DNA of 22,539 nt from SIG603 sp964370635 (GTDB lineage: Bacteria; Bacillota; Clostridia; Oscillospirales; Acutalibacteraceae), in the NCBI GenBank assembly GCA_964370635.1, contig CAYJJU010000027.1, positions 1 to 22,539 of the forward strand. Reading direction: 5' to 3'. The translations under genes and the position numbers were made by a program. Below are positions 6,780 through 14,454 of the stretch, piece by piece. Each line of letters starts with the position of its first letter. Position 1 is the stretch's first letter. A model generated the notes under the pieces. It did no database searches, was not told where the DNA came from, and saw only the letters and a list, made by a program, of their open reading frames with translations.

Positions 6780-7730
6780 ATGTGCACGGCAGTTTTTTTA
6801 AACGATACTTTCGGAAGAAATATGGATTTAGAGTATGATTTTGGCGCAAATCTTGTAATTATTCCAAGAAAATTTCCGTTTAAATTCAAAAGAGAGGGTG
6901 AAATAAGCAGTCATTTTGCGGTTATGGGCGTTGCCGCCATGGTAAACGATTATCCGCTTTTTTGCGACGGAGTAAACGAGCACGGCTTATGTGTTGCAGG
7001 GCTTAATTTTAACGGCTTTGCCACTTGTTTTTGTGAGGACGACACAAAAGTAAACCTAACGCCATATGAGCTAATTTCTTATATTTTAGCTACTTGTAAA
7101 GATGTACAGACGGCTAAAAACTTGCTAAAAGAGACAAATCTTGTCGATATCCCCTTTATGGAGAGGCTTCCTGTTCCCACCTTGCACTGGCTTGTTTCGG
7201 ATAAAAACGAGTCTATCGTCTTTGAATTCACAAAGGACGGTGGAAAAATTCATGACAATCCTGTGGGCGTTATGACAAACAACCCTAGCTTTGATTATCA
7301 TCTTTACAATTTATCTTTTTATAAAAACTTGCAGACTTCTCGACCTGATAAATCTTTTAAGGAACATAAAAATATGGGTGTCGGCGAGGGTTCATTGGGT
7401 CTTCCCGGTGATTACAGCTCCGCCTCACGTTTTATAAGGGCAAGTTTTGTAAAAGAAAATTCTGTTTTACATGTGGGCGACCGCATTGCACAGACTTTTC
7501 ATATCTTAGAGAGCGTTCAAATGCCTCGGGGCACTGTAACCACCGATGACGGCGCATATGACATCACCATGTACAGTGCTTGCATAGACACAAAAAATAT
7601 GATTTATTATTTTAAAACCTATGACAACATAAACATAAGGGCGGTAAAAATGCATTCACAGGATTTAGACGGCAAAAAGTTATCCTGCTTTCCGCTTGAA
7701 AGCAAGGCAAATTACGAATTTTTAAATTAA
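6780..7730 (+). CDS. Choloylglycine hydrolase family protein, bile-salt-hydrolase type
   Basis: Ntn hydrolase of 316 residues, expected to cleave the glycine or taurine amide of conjugated bile salts. Cys2 follows the initiator Met directly and would be the nucleophile after Met removal. Other active-site residues are present in family context: Arg13 and Asp16 (GRNMDLEY), Asn76 (AGLNF), Asn167 (GVMTNNPSFDY) and Arg217 (SASRFIRA). Asn in AGLNF favours bile salt hydrolase over penicillin V acylase, which commonly has Tyr there. There is no signal peptide, so it acts in the cytoplasm. AGAGGTG precedes the ATG. It is the first gene of a two-gene unit with the acetyltransferase 13 bases downstream. 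Substrate choice cannot be settled from sequence, and an acyl-homoserine-lactone or penicillin V acylase role is possible. Confidence 0.88.
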   Translation: MCTAVFLNDTFGRNMDLEYDFGANLVIIPRKFPFKFKREGEISSHFAVMGVAAMVNDYPLFCDGVNEHGLCVAGLNFNGFATCFCEDDTKVNLTPYELISYILATCKDVQTAKNLLKETNLVDIPFMERLPVPTLHWLVSDKNESIVFEFTKDGGKIHDNPVGVMTNNPSFDYHLYNLSFYKNLQTSRPDKSFKEHKNMGVGEGSLGLPGDYSSASRFIRASFVKENSVLHVGDRIAQTFHILESVQMPRGTVTTDDGAYDITMYSACIDTKNMIYYFKTYDNINIRAVKMHSQDLDGKKLSCFPLESKANYEFLN

Positions 7731-7743
7731 AGGGGTAGAAATT

Positions 7744-8214
7744 ATGGAAAATAAAATTACATTTAAGAACATTGATGAAACAAATTTAGAAGAGGCGCTG
7801 CTTCTTACGGTAAAAGACGAGCAACAAAAACATATAGAAACCGTGTACGACTGCCTATATGACGCAAGCAACTGCACTCCCGACAACACTTGGACTTGCT
7901 GTGGAATTTATCTTGACGACACGATGATAGGCTTTGCAATGTACGGCACTTGGATAAACAGGGCAAACGAAGATACGCTAGAAATATGGATAGACAGATT
8001 TATGATTGATGAAGACTACCAAGGCAAAGGTTATGGAAAAAGAGCCTTTGCACAAATGTCATGTTTTGTCTATGAAATTTACGATACCGATAAAATTTAT
8101 CTCTCTGTATACGAAGACAACGAAGTTGCCGTTAAAATGTATAAAGACTTAGGTTTTGAGTTCAATGGAGAAAAAGACTCTAAAGGCGAGCTTGTCATGG
8201 TTAAAAACCGCTAA
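7744..8214 (+). CDS. bltD: BltD-type GNAT acetyltransferase (polyamine acetyltransferase)
   Basis: GNAT-fold enzyme of 156 residues that most resembles Bacillus BltD, which acetylates spermine and spermidine. Shared stretches are GFAMYG (63-68), WIDRFMID (82-89), the acetyl-CoA loop YQGKGYGK (92-99), IYLSVYEDNEVAVKMYKDLG (118-137) and the end FNGE...GELVMVK. An AAAGGGG site sits in the 13-base gap after the hydrolase stop, so both are one operon. Polyamine acetylation lowers the toxicity of excess polyamines. Linkage to a bile-salt enzyme would suit a gut stress role, but that is inference. The exact substrate is not certain from sequence. Confidence 0.75.
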   Translation: MENKITFKNIDETNLEEALLLTVKDEQQKHIETVYDCLYDASNCTPDNTWTCCGIYLDDTMIGFAMYGTWINRANEDTLEIWIDRFMIDEDYQGKGYGKRAFAQMSCFVYEIYDTDKIYLSVYEDNEVAVKMYKDLGFEFNGEKDSKGELVMVKNR

Positions 8215-8233
8215 TCTGCCATACCAATAATAA

Positions 8234-8279
8234 AAATAGGCTATCACGAATGATTTTTACCATTTGTGATAGCCTATTT
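8234..8279. terminator. Bidirectional terminator between convergent genes
   Basis: AAATAGGCTATCACGAATG (8234-8252) pairs with CATTTGTGATAGCCTATTT (8261-8279), one G-T wobble in 19 pairs. The minus-strand copy is followed by TTTTTATTATT, so it mainly serves the CoADR-rhodanese gene. It also lies 20 bases after the acetyltransferase stop. Confidence 0.8.
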
Positions 8280-8285
8280 CCTTGT

Positions 8286-9911
8286 TTATTTGCTTTCCTT
8301 ATAAAATTTGTGTCCGCCTGATAGGTTGTACACCTCGTTAAATCCATTGCCTAAAAGTATGTTTTGTGCGGCGTTTCCTGTTACTCCTTTGTTGCAAAAC
8401 GTGACTGTCGGCTTAGCTTTATCTAAACTTTCAAGCTCTTTTCTCAGTTTTGCGTGGGGGATATTTACCGCATTTTCAACCGTTCCTTTATTTTCAAAAT
8501 CGCTAACGCTTCTTGCATCTATAAGCTGTGCGCCGTTTAAATTTGATAAGTTTTTACTCGTCACGACGGGTCTACTTTTATTGATTGCATTGTCTAAAAT
8601 CATTCCCGTGTAGTGTATTGGGTCTTTTGTTGTAGAAAACGGAGGTGCGTATGCTAGGTCTAAATCAAACAGCTCATCCACCGTCGCCTTATAGGTGATA
8701 AGTGTCACTAGTACGTCAATTCTTTTGTCTACACCCTCATAGCCTATGATTTGTGCGCCCAAAATTCTTCCGTCTTCCCTATTTGCAATAGCCTTAATTA
8801 TAAGCTCTTTTCCGCCCATATACTGTGGCTTATCAGGCTTTATATTATGACAAATTTCTATGTCATAACCCTCTGCCATCGCCTCTTCTTCCGAAAGGCC
8901 TGTGCTTGCAACGGCAATATCAAACACCTTGAAAATTCCCGTGCCTAAATTTCCTTTATATGTAGAGCTTACGCCCGTTATATTGTCGCCTGTTATGCGC
9001 CCTGTTTTATTTGCCGTACTTCCAAGAGGCCTGTAAATTGGCTTATTTGTTATCTGCATAAATGTTTCTATGCAGTCGCCACATGCGTAAATGTCCTCTA
9101 TGTTTGTCTTCATGTTTTTGTCAACTTTTATAGCGCCTGTAATGCCGAGCTCCACTCCTGTCGATACCGCAAGTGCCGTGTTTGGCCTTACACCTGTGGC
9201 TAAAATTACCAACTCGCAGTCTAGTTTCTCGTTGTTTGAAAGCTCTACCCCGTCTTTGCATACCTCTATAATTGATGTGGATTTTAAAATTTTTACGCCT
9301 TTTTTTATAAGCCTGTTTTCTAAAATCTTTGCCATGTCAGGGTCTAAATTCGGCGTAATTTTATCCTTTATCTCTATGACTGTAGTGTCAATTCCTTGCT
9401 CTACTAAATTTTCAAGCATTTCAAGGCCCACAAAACCCGTGCCGGCTACTACTGCTTTTTTAGGTTTAACTGCATCTATAAAATTCTTTATTTTAAGGGC
9501 ATCTCCCGGGCTTCTTAAATAGAAGACATTTTCAAGCTCACTGCCTTTTATATTTGGCTTTATCACGCTTGCACCTGTGGAAATTACAAGTTTATCATAG
9601 CTGTCGTGAAAAATTTCGCCTGAGACAAGATTTTTCACCTCTACAGTCTTTTTATCTTTATCAATCTTTAAAACTTCGTGCTCTATATGTATGTCTATAT
9701 TGTATTTTTTCTTAAAAAACTGTGCATCTCTTGGCGTTATCGTGTCAAAACCCTCGGTTTTACCGCCTATAAAATATGGCATACCGCAGCCTGAGTATGA
9801 AATGTATTTGTCTTTTTCGTAAATTGTAATCTGTGCATGGTCATCATTTCTTCTTGCCTTAGCCGCCGCAGATGTCCCCGCCGCAACCGCTCCAATAACT
9901 ATAATCTTCAT
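8286..9911 (-). CDS. CoA-disulfide reductase / persulfide reductase with rhodanese domain
   Basis: FAD- and NAD(P)H-dependent pyridine nucleotide-disulfide oxidoreductase of 541 residues. It has an N-terminal FAD site (VIGAVAAGTSAAAKARR), the single redox Cys42 in YSGCGMPYFIGG typical of CoADR and NADH peroxidase relatives, a second nucleotide site (VVAGTGFVGLEMLENL), the FAD motif IYACGDC and the C-terminal YAPPFSTTKDP dimer motif. A rhodanese domain follows (about 455-541, LIDARSVSDFENKG) with its sulfur-carrying Cys506 in FCNKGVTGNAA. CoADR-rhodanese fusions reduce CoA disulfide, CoA persulfide or polysulfide. AAGAGGAA precedes the ATG. The promoter region carries a palindrome shared with the upstream arsR-type gene, so it is probably controlled by that product. 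Confidence 0.9.
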   Translation of the reverse strand: MKIIVIGAVAAGTSAAAKARRNDDHAQITIYEKDKYISYSGCGMPYFIGGKTEGFDTITPRDAQFFKKKYNIDIHIEHEVLKIDKDKKTVEVKNLVSGEIFHDSYDKLVISTGASVIKPNIKGSELENVFYLRSPGDALKIKNFIDAVKPKKAVVAGTGFVGLEMLENLVEQGIDTTVIEIKDKITPNLDPDMAKILENRLIKKGVKILKSTSIIEVCKDGVELSNNEKLDCELVILATGVRPNTALAVSTGVELGITGAIKVDKNMKTNIEDIYACGDCIETFMQITNKPIYRPLGSTANKTGRITGDNITGVSSTYKGNLGTGIFKVFDIAVASTGLSEEEAMAEGYDIEICHNIKPDKPQYMGGKELIIKAIANREDGRILGAQIIGYEGVDKRIDVLVTLITYKATVDELFDLDLAYAPPFSTTKDPIHYTGMILDNAINKSRPVVTSKNLSNLNGAQLIDARSVSDFENKGTVENAVNIPHAKLRKELESLDKAKPTVTFCNKGVTGNAAQNILLGNGFNEVYNLSGGHKFYKESK

Positions 9912-9927
9912 AAAATAATTCCTCTTT

Positions 9928-9949
9928 CATATTAATAATTTTTGATATG
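9928..9949. promoter_or_regulatory. Predicted ArsR-type operator upstream of the CoADR gene
   Basis: A 22-base imperfect palindrome beginning CATAT and ending ATATG, symmetric at 18 of 22 positions. It matches the site at 10295-10316 at 18 of 22 positions (core ATATCAAAAA, two bases, ATTAAT). It covers a possible -10 (9931-9936) set 17 bases from TTGAAA (9959-9954), and ends 16 bases before the start codon. Confidence 0.55.
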
Positions 9950-9960
9950 TGTTTTTCAAG

Positions 9961-9991
9961 TTACACCTGTAATATATTATCACAGGTGTAA
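9961..9991. other. Perfect inverted repeat between arsR-type and CoADR genes
   Basis: TTACACCTGT (9961-9970) and ACAGGTGTAA (9982-9991) form a perfect 10-bp stem with an 11-base loop, 7 bases after the arsR-type stop. No T run follows on the minus strand. It may be a weak terminator, a 3' stabiliser or an extra operator. Confidence 0.55.
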
Positions 9992-9998
9992 TTTAATT

Positions 9999-10295
9999 TT
10001 ATTCCTCTATTGCCGTGATAAATTTCAGCAAATTTACCGCCTCTTGACTTCCTTCTTTGTCCAGTGCATAAAAAGTCCACTTTCCATTTTGGGTGGATTT
10101 TACTATCCCCGAGTCACAAAGAATTTTCATGTGATAAGACAGTGCAGACTGCTTTATATCTGTAAGATCGGTCAAAACACAGGCGCATTTTTCACCATCT
10201 CTTAAAAGTGCTAAAATTCCAAGCCTCTTTTCATCGCAGAGCGCTTTAAAAACTTTTGCATTATTTTCATTTTCAATGCTCAATTGATTCACCAC
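9999..10295 (-). CDS. ArsR-family transcriptional repressor
   Basis: Small winged-helix regulator (98 residues from the outermost start). The family pattern is clear: FKALCDEKRLGILALL, then the recognition helix QSALSYHMKILCDSGIV, then the wing NGKWTFYAL. Cys37 and Cys39 lie in KCACVL, the place of the ELCVCDL metal/thiol site of ArsR proteins, with Cys20 and Cys60 as further candidates. No ATG is available. Possible starts are GTG 10295, GTG 10292 or TTG 10283. The TTG has a GGTGA a few bases upstream and may be the real one. A perfect promoter lies upstream with an operator at its transcription start, so it likely represses itself. Given its target, it may sense reactive sulfur species or a metal(loid). 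Confidence 0.88.
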   Translation of the reverse strand: MVNQLSIENENNAKVFKALCDEKRLGILALLRDGEKCACVLTDLTDIKQSALSYHMKILCDSGIVKSTQNGKWTFYALDKEGSQEAVNLLKFITAIEE

Positions 10296-10316
10296 ACATT
10301 AATTTTTTTTGATATA
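10295..10316. promoter_or_regulatory. Predicted autoregulatory ArsR-type operator
   Basis: Near copy of the site at 9928-9949 (18 of 22 positions). It begins 5 bases downstream of the -10 and spans the expected transcription start and the short leader, the usual position for a repressor site. Confidence 0.55.
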
Positions 10317-10321
10317 TCTTT

Positions 10322-10349
10322 ATTATAACAAATTTTTTTATACTGTCAA
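10322..10349 (-). promoter_or_regulatory. Consensus promoter of the arsR-type gene
   Basis: TTGACA (10349-10344) and TATAAT (10327-10322), both perfect, are 16 bases apart, and TGT before TATAAT adds an extended -10. The -35 overlaps the last codons and stop of the upstream membrane protein gene (CTG-TTG-ACA-GTA-TAA). Confidence 0.8.
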
Positions 10350-10775
10350 CAAAAAAATAAGAATTGCGACAAAAAACATACAGATTATTGCGCTAATCAT
10401 GATTAAAAGGGTTTTTGAGTAGCCTTTTGGCTCAATATCGCCCATTTTATCGAGTTTTCTAATTATAGGATGCAATTTTATATAGTACATTGCCGTACAA
10501 ATTGCAACTGCGACTATACTTACAAATTTAGTCGTGTCATCTGCTGTAAACAAAATGACCGCTAAAAGTGCTATAAAAATTAATTTTGTGTTTGCCACCC
10601 AGTTTACCATATACTTTGTAAATAAAGCCGACGTTTCCTCTTTATTAAGCTTCTCCCAAGCCTTAAAAGCCTTCATAGAATTTCCATATTTAAAATTTGG
10701 TTTGAAATAAAGAATTAGTACATTCATCGCCTCCATAAAAATAAATATAAGTATCGCTATATCCAAAATTGTCAT
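10338..10775 (-). CDS. Small integral membrane protein of unknown function
   Basis: A 145-residue hydrophobic protein with about four membrane helices (roughly 2-22, 63-80, 83-98 and 121-143). Two conserved-looking polar loops lie between them: PNFKYGNSMKAFKAWEKLNK and KLHPIIRKLDKMGDIEPKGY. I recognise no family. AAGGAG stands 7 bases before the ATG at 10775. It lies in the same direction as the arsR-type gene and its 3' end contains the -35 of that gene, so transcription through it would cross the repressor's promoter. It may be a separate unit divergent from adhE. Confidence 0.75.
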   Translation of the reverse strand: MTILDIAILIFIFMEAMNVLILYFKPNFKYGNSMKAFKAWEKLNKEETSALFTKYMVNWVANTKLIFIALLAVILFTADDTTKFVSIVAVAICTAMYYIKLHPIIRKLDKMGDIEPKGYSKTLLIMISAIICMFFVAILIFLLTV

Positions 10776-10888
10776 TATCTACTCCTTGAAGCACGGAAAC
10801 TACTATTAGTTATGATTAATTTCTCGTGTTATATGTTTATATTTATATTATAATATTAACAGTAATGCTAGTCAAGTTAAATATTGTA

Positions 10889-10925
10889 TTGACTTACGAT
10901 TAAAAGTATGTTAAAATTTTAACAA
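10889..10925 (+). promoter_or_regulatory. adhE promoter with an overlapping Rex-type operator
   Basis: TTGACT (10889-10894), 17 bases, TAAAAT (10912-10917). The 18-base palindrome ATGTTAAAATTTTAACAA (10908-10925) covers the -10 and fits the clostridial Rex site TTGTTAA-N4-TTAACAA at all but the first base. Rex is an NADH-sensing repressor that commonly controls adhE. The 298-base gap between 10776 and 11073 also holds a second TATAAT (11004-11009) with a poor -35, a TTAACAA half-site (10989-10995) and a weak T-tailed hairpin (10944-10969). It contains no gene. Confidence 0.7.
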
Positions 10926-11073
10926 ACTTATTAATCCGCTCTCAAAACCCATTAAAAATATGGTTTTTTACAAAATCTATATTATTTATTAACAAATTCT
11001 GGATATAATAAGTATGTGATTTAGCTGCCTTTAAAATATAGGCTAAATTAATAAAAATAAAAGGAGAATAGGC

Positions 11074-13677
11074 ATGAGTGAAAGTAAGACTTATAACATT
11101 GTAGACACGGCAGAAAACTTTAACGCAGCACTAAAAAGAGTGCGTGAGGCACAGGTGATTTTTGCAAATTACTCTCAAGAAAAAGTAGACGAAATTTTCA
11201 AAGCGGCTGCGCTTGCGGCAAACAAAATGAGGATACCGCTTGCCAAGATGGCCGTTGAGGAAACAGGAATGGGCGTTGTTGAAGATAAGGTTATAAAAAA
11301 CCATTACGCCTCTGAGTACATTTACAACACTTACAAAGACACAAAAACTTGTGGACTTATAGAAGAAGATGCGGCTTTTGGAATTAGAAAAATTGCGGAT
11401 CCCATAGGCGTTATCGGTGCGGTTATTCCCACAACTAACCCTACATCTACCGCAATTTTCAAAACTTTAATATGCCTAAAAACTCGTAACGGAATAATTA
11501 TCAGCCCACACCCAAGGGCGAAAAACTGCACAATAGCAGCATCTAAAGTTGTTTTAGAGGCGGCGGTTAAGGCAGGCGCTCCCGAGGGAATTATAGCTTG
11601 GATAGATGTTCCATCTTTGGAGCTTACTAACCTTGTAATGAAAGAAACAGACACCATACTTGCAACAGGTGGCCCCGGCATGGTGCGTGCGGCATACTCA
11701 TCAGGCAAACCCGCTTTAGGCGTTGGTGCGGGTAATACCCCTGCAATCATAGACAGCACAGCCGACGTTAGAATGGCAGTAAACTCTATAATTCAGTCAA
11801 AAACTTTTGATAATGGTATGATTTGTGCATCAGAGCAATCTGTAATAGCACTTGCCGACGTATACAAAGAAGTAAAGGCAGAATTTGAAAAGAGAAGCTG
11901 CTACTTCCTAAGCAAATCAGAGACCGAAAAAGTTAGAAAAACAATCATAATAAACGGCGCACTTAATGCAAAAATAGTCGGACAAACAGCGCATAAAATC
12001 GCAAGCCTTGCAGGAATTGATGTTGATGTAGACACAAAAATCTTGATAGGTGAAGTGCAAAGCGTTGAGCTAACAGAAGAATTTGCACATGAAAAACTTT
12101 CGCCGGTTCTTGCAATATACAAGGCAAAAAGTTTTGACGATGCTATAGAAAAAGCGGAAGTTTTGGTAAAAGACGGTGGTTTTGGCCACACGGCTTCACT
12201 GTTTGTAAATGTAAATGAAACCGAAAAACTTCAAAAACATGCGGCCGCAATGAAGGCTTGCCGTATACTCGTAAACACTCCGTCGGCACACGGTGGTATA
12301 GGTGATTTATTCAACTTCAAACTCGCACCGTCTTTGACACTTGGTTGCGGTTCTTGGGGCGGAAACTCAACTTCTGATAATGTTGGAGTTAAACACCTGT
12401 TAAACATTAAAACTGTTGCCGAAAGGAGAGAAAACATGCTTTGGTTTAGAACACCCGATAAACTTTACTTCAAAAAAGGCTGCATGCCGATAGCCCTTGA
12501 CGAGCTTAAAACCGATTTATTTAAAAAGAAAGCATTTATCGTAACAGATAAATTCTTATATCAAAACGATTTCACAAAACCCCTTACAGATAAACTTGAC
12601 GAAATCGGCGTAAAATACACTGTTTTCTCGAATGTCGAGCCTGACCCTACACTTGCTTGTGCTAAAGAGGGCGCAAAACTTATGGCAGACTTTGAACCAG
12701 ATGTCATAATTGCTTTTGGTGGCGGTTCTCCAATGGATGCCGCAAAAATCATGTGGGTACTTTACGAACACCCAGAAGTAGATTTTGAAAACATGGCTAT
12801 GAGCTTCATGGATATAAGAAAGAGGATATATAAATTCCCAAAACTTGGCGAAAAATCTTACTTTATCGCTATTCCTACTTCTTCTGGAACAGGCTCAGAG
12901 GTCACACCTTTCGCTGTTATTACAGACGAAACAACAGGCACAAAATATCCACTTGCAGACTATGAATTAATGCCAAACATGGCTATTGTGGACACAGACA
13001 ATATGATGAGCCAACCTAAAGGACTTACTGCGGCTTCAGGTATAGACGTTTTAACCCATGCCGTAGAAGCATATGTATCTGTCTTTGCCTCAGACTTTAC
13101 AGACGGCCCTGCAATGAAGGCGGTAAAATCTGTATTTAACTTCCTACCAACTTGCTATGATAATGGACAAGATGTGTATGCACGTGAAAAAATGGCAGAA
13201 GCATCCGCCCTTGCCGGTATGGCGTTTGCAAATGCATTTTTGGGAATTAACCACTCAATGGCGCATAAACTTGGTGCATATCACCACTTGCCACACGGCG
13301 TTGCCAATGCATTACTTTTAAGCAATGTCATAAGATATAATGCGGTTGAAAGCCCACCAAAAATGGGAACTCTTTCACAGTATCAATATCCTCAGGCTTT
13401 CGAGCGCTATGTAGAGCTTGCTCATTTCTCAGGTATTGTCGGCAAAGACGACAAAGATACTTTTGAAAAATTCATAAAAGCTATCGAAGACTTAAAGGCA
13501 AAAATAGGAATTAAAAAATGCATTAAAGATTACGGTATTTCAGAAGAAGACTTCCTAGCTACTTTAGACGAAATGGTAGAAAACGCATTTGACGACCAAT
13601 GCACAGGCGCAAACCCACGCTACCCACTACTAAAAGACCTTAAAGAAATATATCTAAAATCATACTACGGTAAATAA
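11074..13677 (+). CDS. adhE: Bifunctional acetaldehyde-CoA/alcohol dehydrogenase
   Basis: 867 residues, the standard AdhE length. It reduces acetyl-CoA to acetaldehyde and then to ethanol with NADH, and usually forms spirosome filaments. The N-terminal aldehyde dehydrogenase half (to about 440) carries the catalytic Cys251 in NGMICASEQ. The C-terminal iron-dependent alcohol dehydrogenase half has the NAD-binding GGGSPMDAAK (from 549) and the four iron ligands Asp658 and His662 (GIDVLTHAVEAY), His727 (INHSMAHK) and His741 (LPHGVANALL). AAAGGAG precedes the ATG. It is the first gene of a three-gene run with only 14 and 13 bases between genes, and is expected to respond to Rex and the NADH/NAD ratio. 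Confidence 0.97.
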   Translation: MSESKTYNIVDTAENFNAALKRVREAQVIFANYSQEKVDEIFKAAALAANKMRIPLAKMAVEETGMGVVEDKVIKNHYASEYIYNTYKDTKTCGLIEEDAAFGIRKIADPIGVIGAVIPTTNPTSTAIFKTLICLKTRNGIIISPHPRAKNCTIAASKVVLEAAVKAGAPEGIIAWIDVPSLELTNLVMKETDTILATGGPGMVRAAYSSGKPALGVGAGNTPAIIDSTADVRMAVNSIIQSKTFDNGMICASEQSVIALADVYKEVKAEFEKRSCYFLSKSETEKVRKTIIINGALNAKIVGQTAHKIASLAGIDVDVDTKILIGEVQSVELTEEFAHEKLSPVLAIYKAKSFDDAIEKAEVLVKDGGFGHTASLFVNVNETEKLQKHAAAMKACRILVNTPSAHGGIGDLFNFKLAPSLTLGCGSWGGNSTSDNVGVKHLLNIKTVAERRENMLWFRTPDKLYFKKGCMPIALDELKTDLFKKKAFIVTDKFLYQNDFTKPLTDKLDEIGVKYTVFSNVEPDPTLACAKEGAKLMADFEPDVIIAFGGGSPMDAAKIMWVLYEHPEVDFENMAMSFMDIRKRIYKFPKLGEKSYFIAIPTSSGTGSEVTPFAVITDETTGTKYPLADYELMPNMAIVDTDNMMSQPKGLTAASGIDVLTHAVEAYVSVFASDFTDGPAMKAVKSVFNFLPTCYDNGQDVYAREKMAEASALAGMAFANAFLGINHSMAHKLGAYHHLPHGVANALLLSNVIRYNAVESPPKMGTLSQYQYPQAFERYVELAHFSGIVGKDDKDTFEKFIKAIEDLKAKIGIKKCIKDYGISEEDFLATLDEMVENAFDDQCTGANPRYPLLKDLKEIYLKSYYGK

Positions 13678-13691
13678 GGGAGGGAAAATTT

Positions 13692-14441
13692 ATGAAACTT
13701 GACAATGTAATTGCAAAAAGAACAAATAAAACCGTCTACAAAGACGGCGAAACGGCAATAAAAGTTTTTAACGAAAATTATTCTAAGGCAGACATTTTAA
13801 ACGAAGCCTTAAACCTTGCAAGAGTCGAGGAAACAGGCCTTAGCATCCCCGCAGTTTTAGAAGTTACTAAAGTCGATGAAAAATGGGCTATAGTCACAAA
13901 ATACGCAAAGGGTAAAACTCTTAAAGAACTCATGGAAGAAAACCCAAATATGGTAGAGGAATATATTGACATGTTTGTCGATATACAATTATCAATCCAT
14001 GAAAAAAGAGCACCTCTTTTAAATAAATTAAAAGACAAAATGCAAAGAAAAATTTCAGAATCGGGTCTTGATGCCACAATGCGTTACGAGCTTCACACAA
14101 GGCTTGAAAGCATGCCAAAACACACAAAACTTTGCCACGGTGACTTCACACCTGCAAATGTTGTAATACAAACAGACGGCAGTGCATTTATTCTAGACTG
14201 GGCACACGCAACACAGGGCAACGCAAGTGCCGACGCCGCAAGAACTTATTTGATGTTCTGCCTAAATGGAAAAACAAAACTTGCAAACTTATATCTTGAC
14301 GTATTTTGCCAAAAGAGCGATACTGCCCGTCAGTACGTACAAAAATGGCTACCTATAGTAGCTGCATCTCAACTTGTAAAAGGCAAAGAGAGCGAAAAAG
14401 AACTTCTTAACACTTGGGTAAATGTTGTTGAATACGAATAA
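13692..14441 (+). CDS. APH-fold small-molecule phosphotransferase, substrate unknown
   Basis: A 249-residue kinase-like protein of the aminoglycoside phosphotransferase/choline kinase superfamily. Visible parts are the ATP lysine in AIKVF (Lys24), the helix-C Glu38, the hinge around IVTKYAKG, the catalytic loop HGDFTPANVV (His149, Asp151, Asn156) and the metal-binding ILDWAHA (Asp169). All catalytic residues are present, so it should be active. Relatives phosphorylate antibiotics, choline, homoserine, methylthioribose or hexosamines, and sequence does not say which. AGGGAGGG stands before the ATG. It lies between adhE and the GH117-like gene with tight spacing. Phosphorylation of a sugar released by that glycosidase is a fair idea, but unproven. 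Confidence 0.8.
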   Translation: MKLDNVIAKRTNKTVYKDGETAIKVFNENYSKADILNEALNLARVEETGLSIPAVLEVTKVDEKWAIVTKYAKGKTLKELMEENPNMVEEYIDMFVDIQLSIHEKRAPLLNKLKDKMQRKISESGLDATMRYELHTRLESMPKHTKLCHGDFTPANVVIQTDGSAFILDWAHATQGNASADAARTYLMFCLNGKTKLANLYLDVFCQKSDTARQYVQKWLPIVAASQLVKGKESEKELLNTWVNVVEYE

Positions 14442-14454
14442 GAGGTAACTTGCA

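Noticed and set aside
6674..6889. 72-residue N-terminal extension of the MFS transporter
   Set aside because: It overlaps the divergent hydrolase gene and both promoters, while ATG 6673 has a good ribosome site and starts at the first helix.
9942..10205. Plus-strand frame opposite the arsR-type gene
   Set aside because: It mirrors the regulator and its hairpin and has no ribosome site or recognisable motif.
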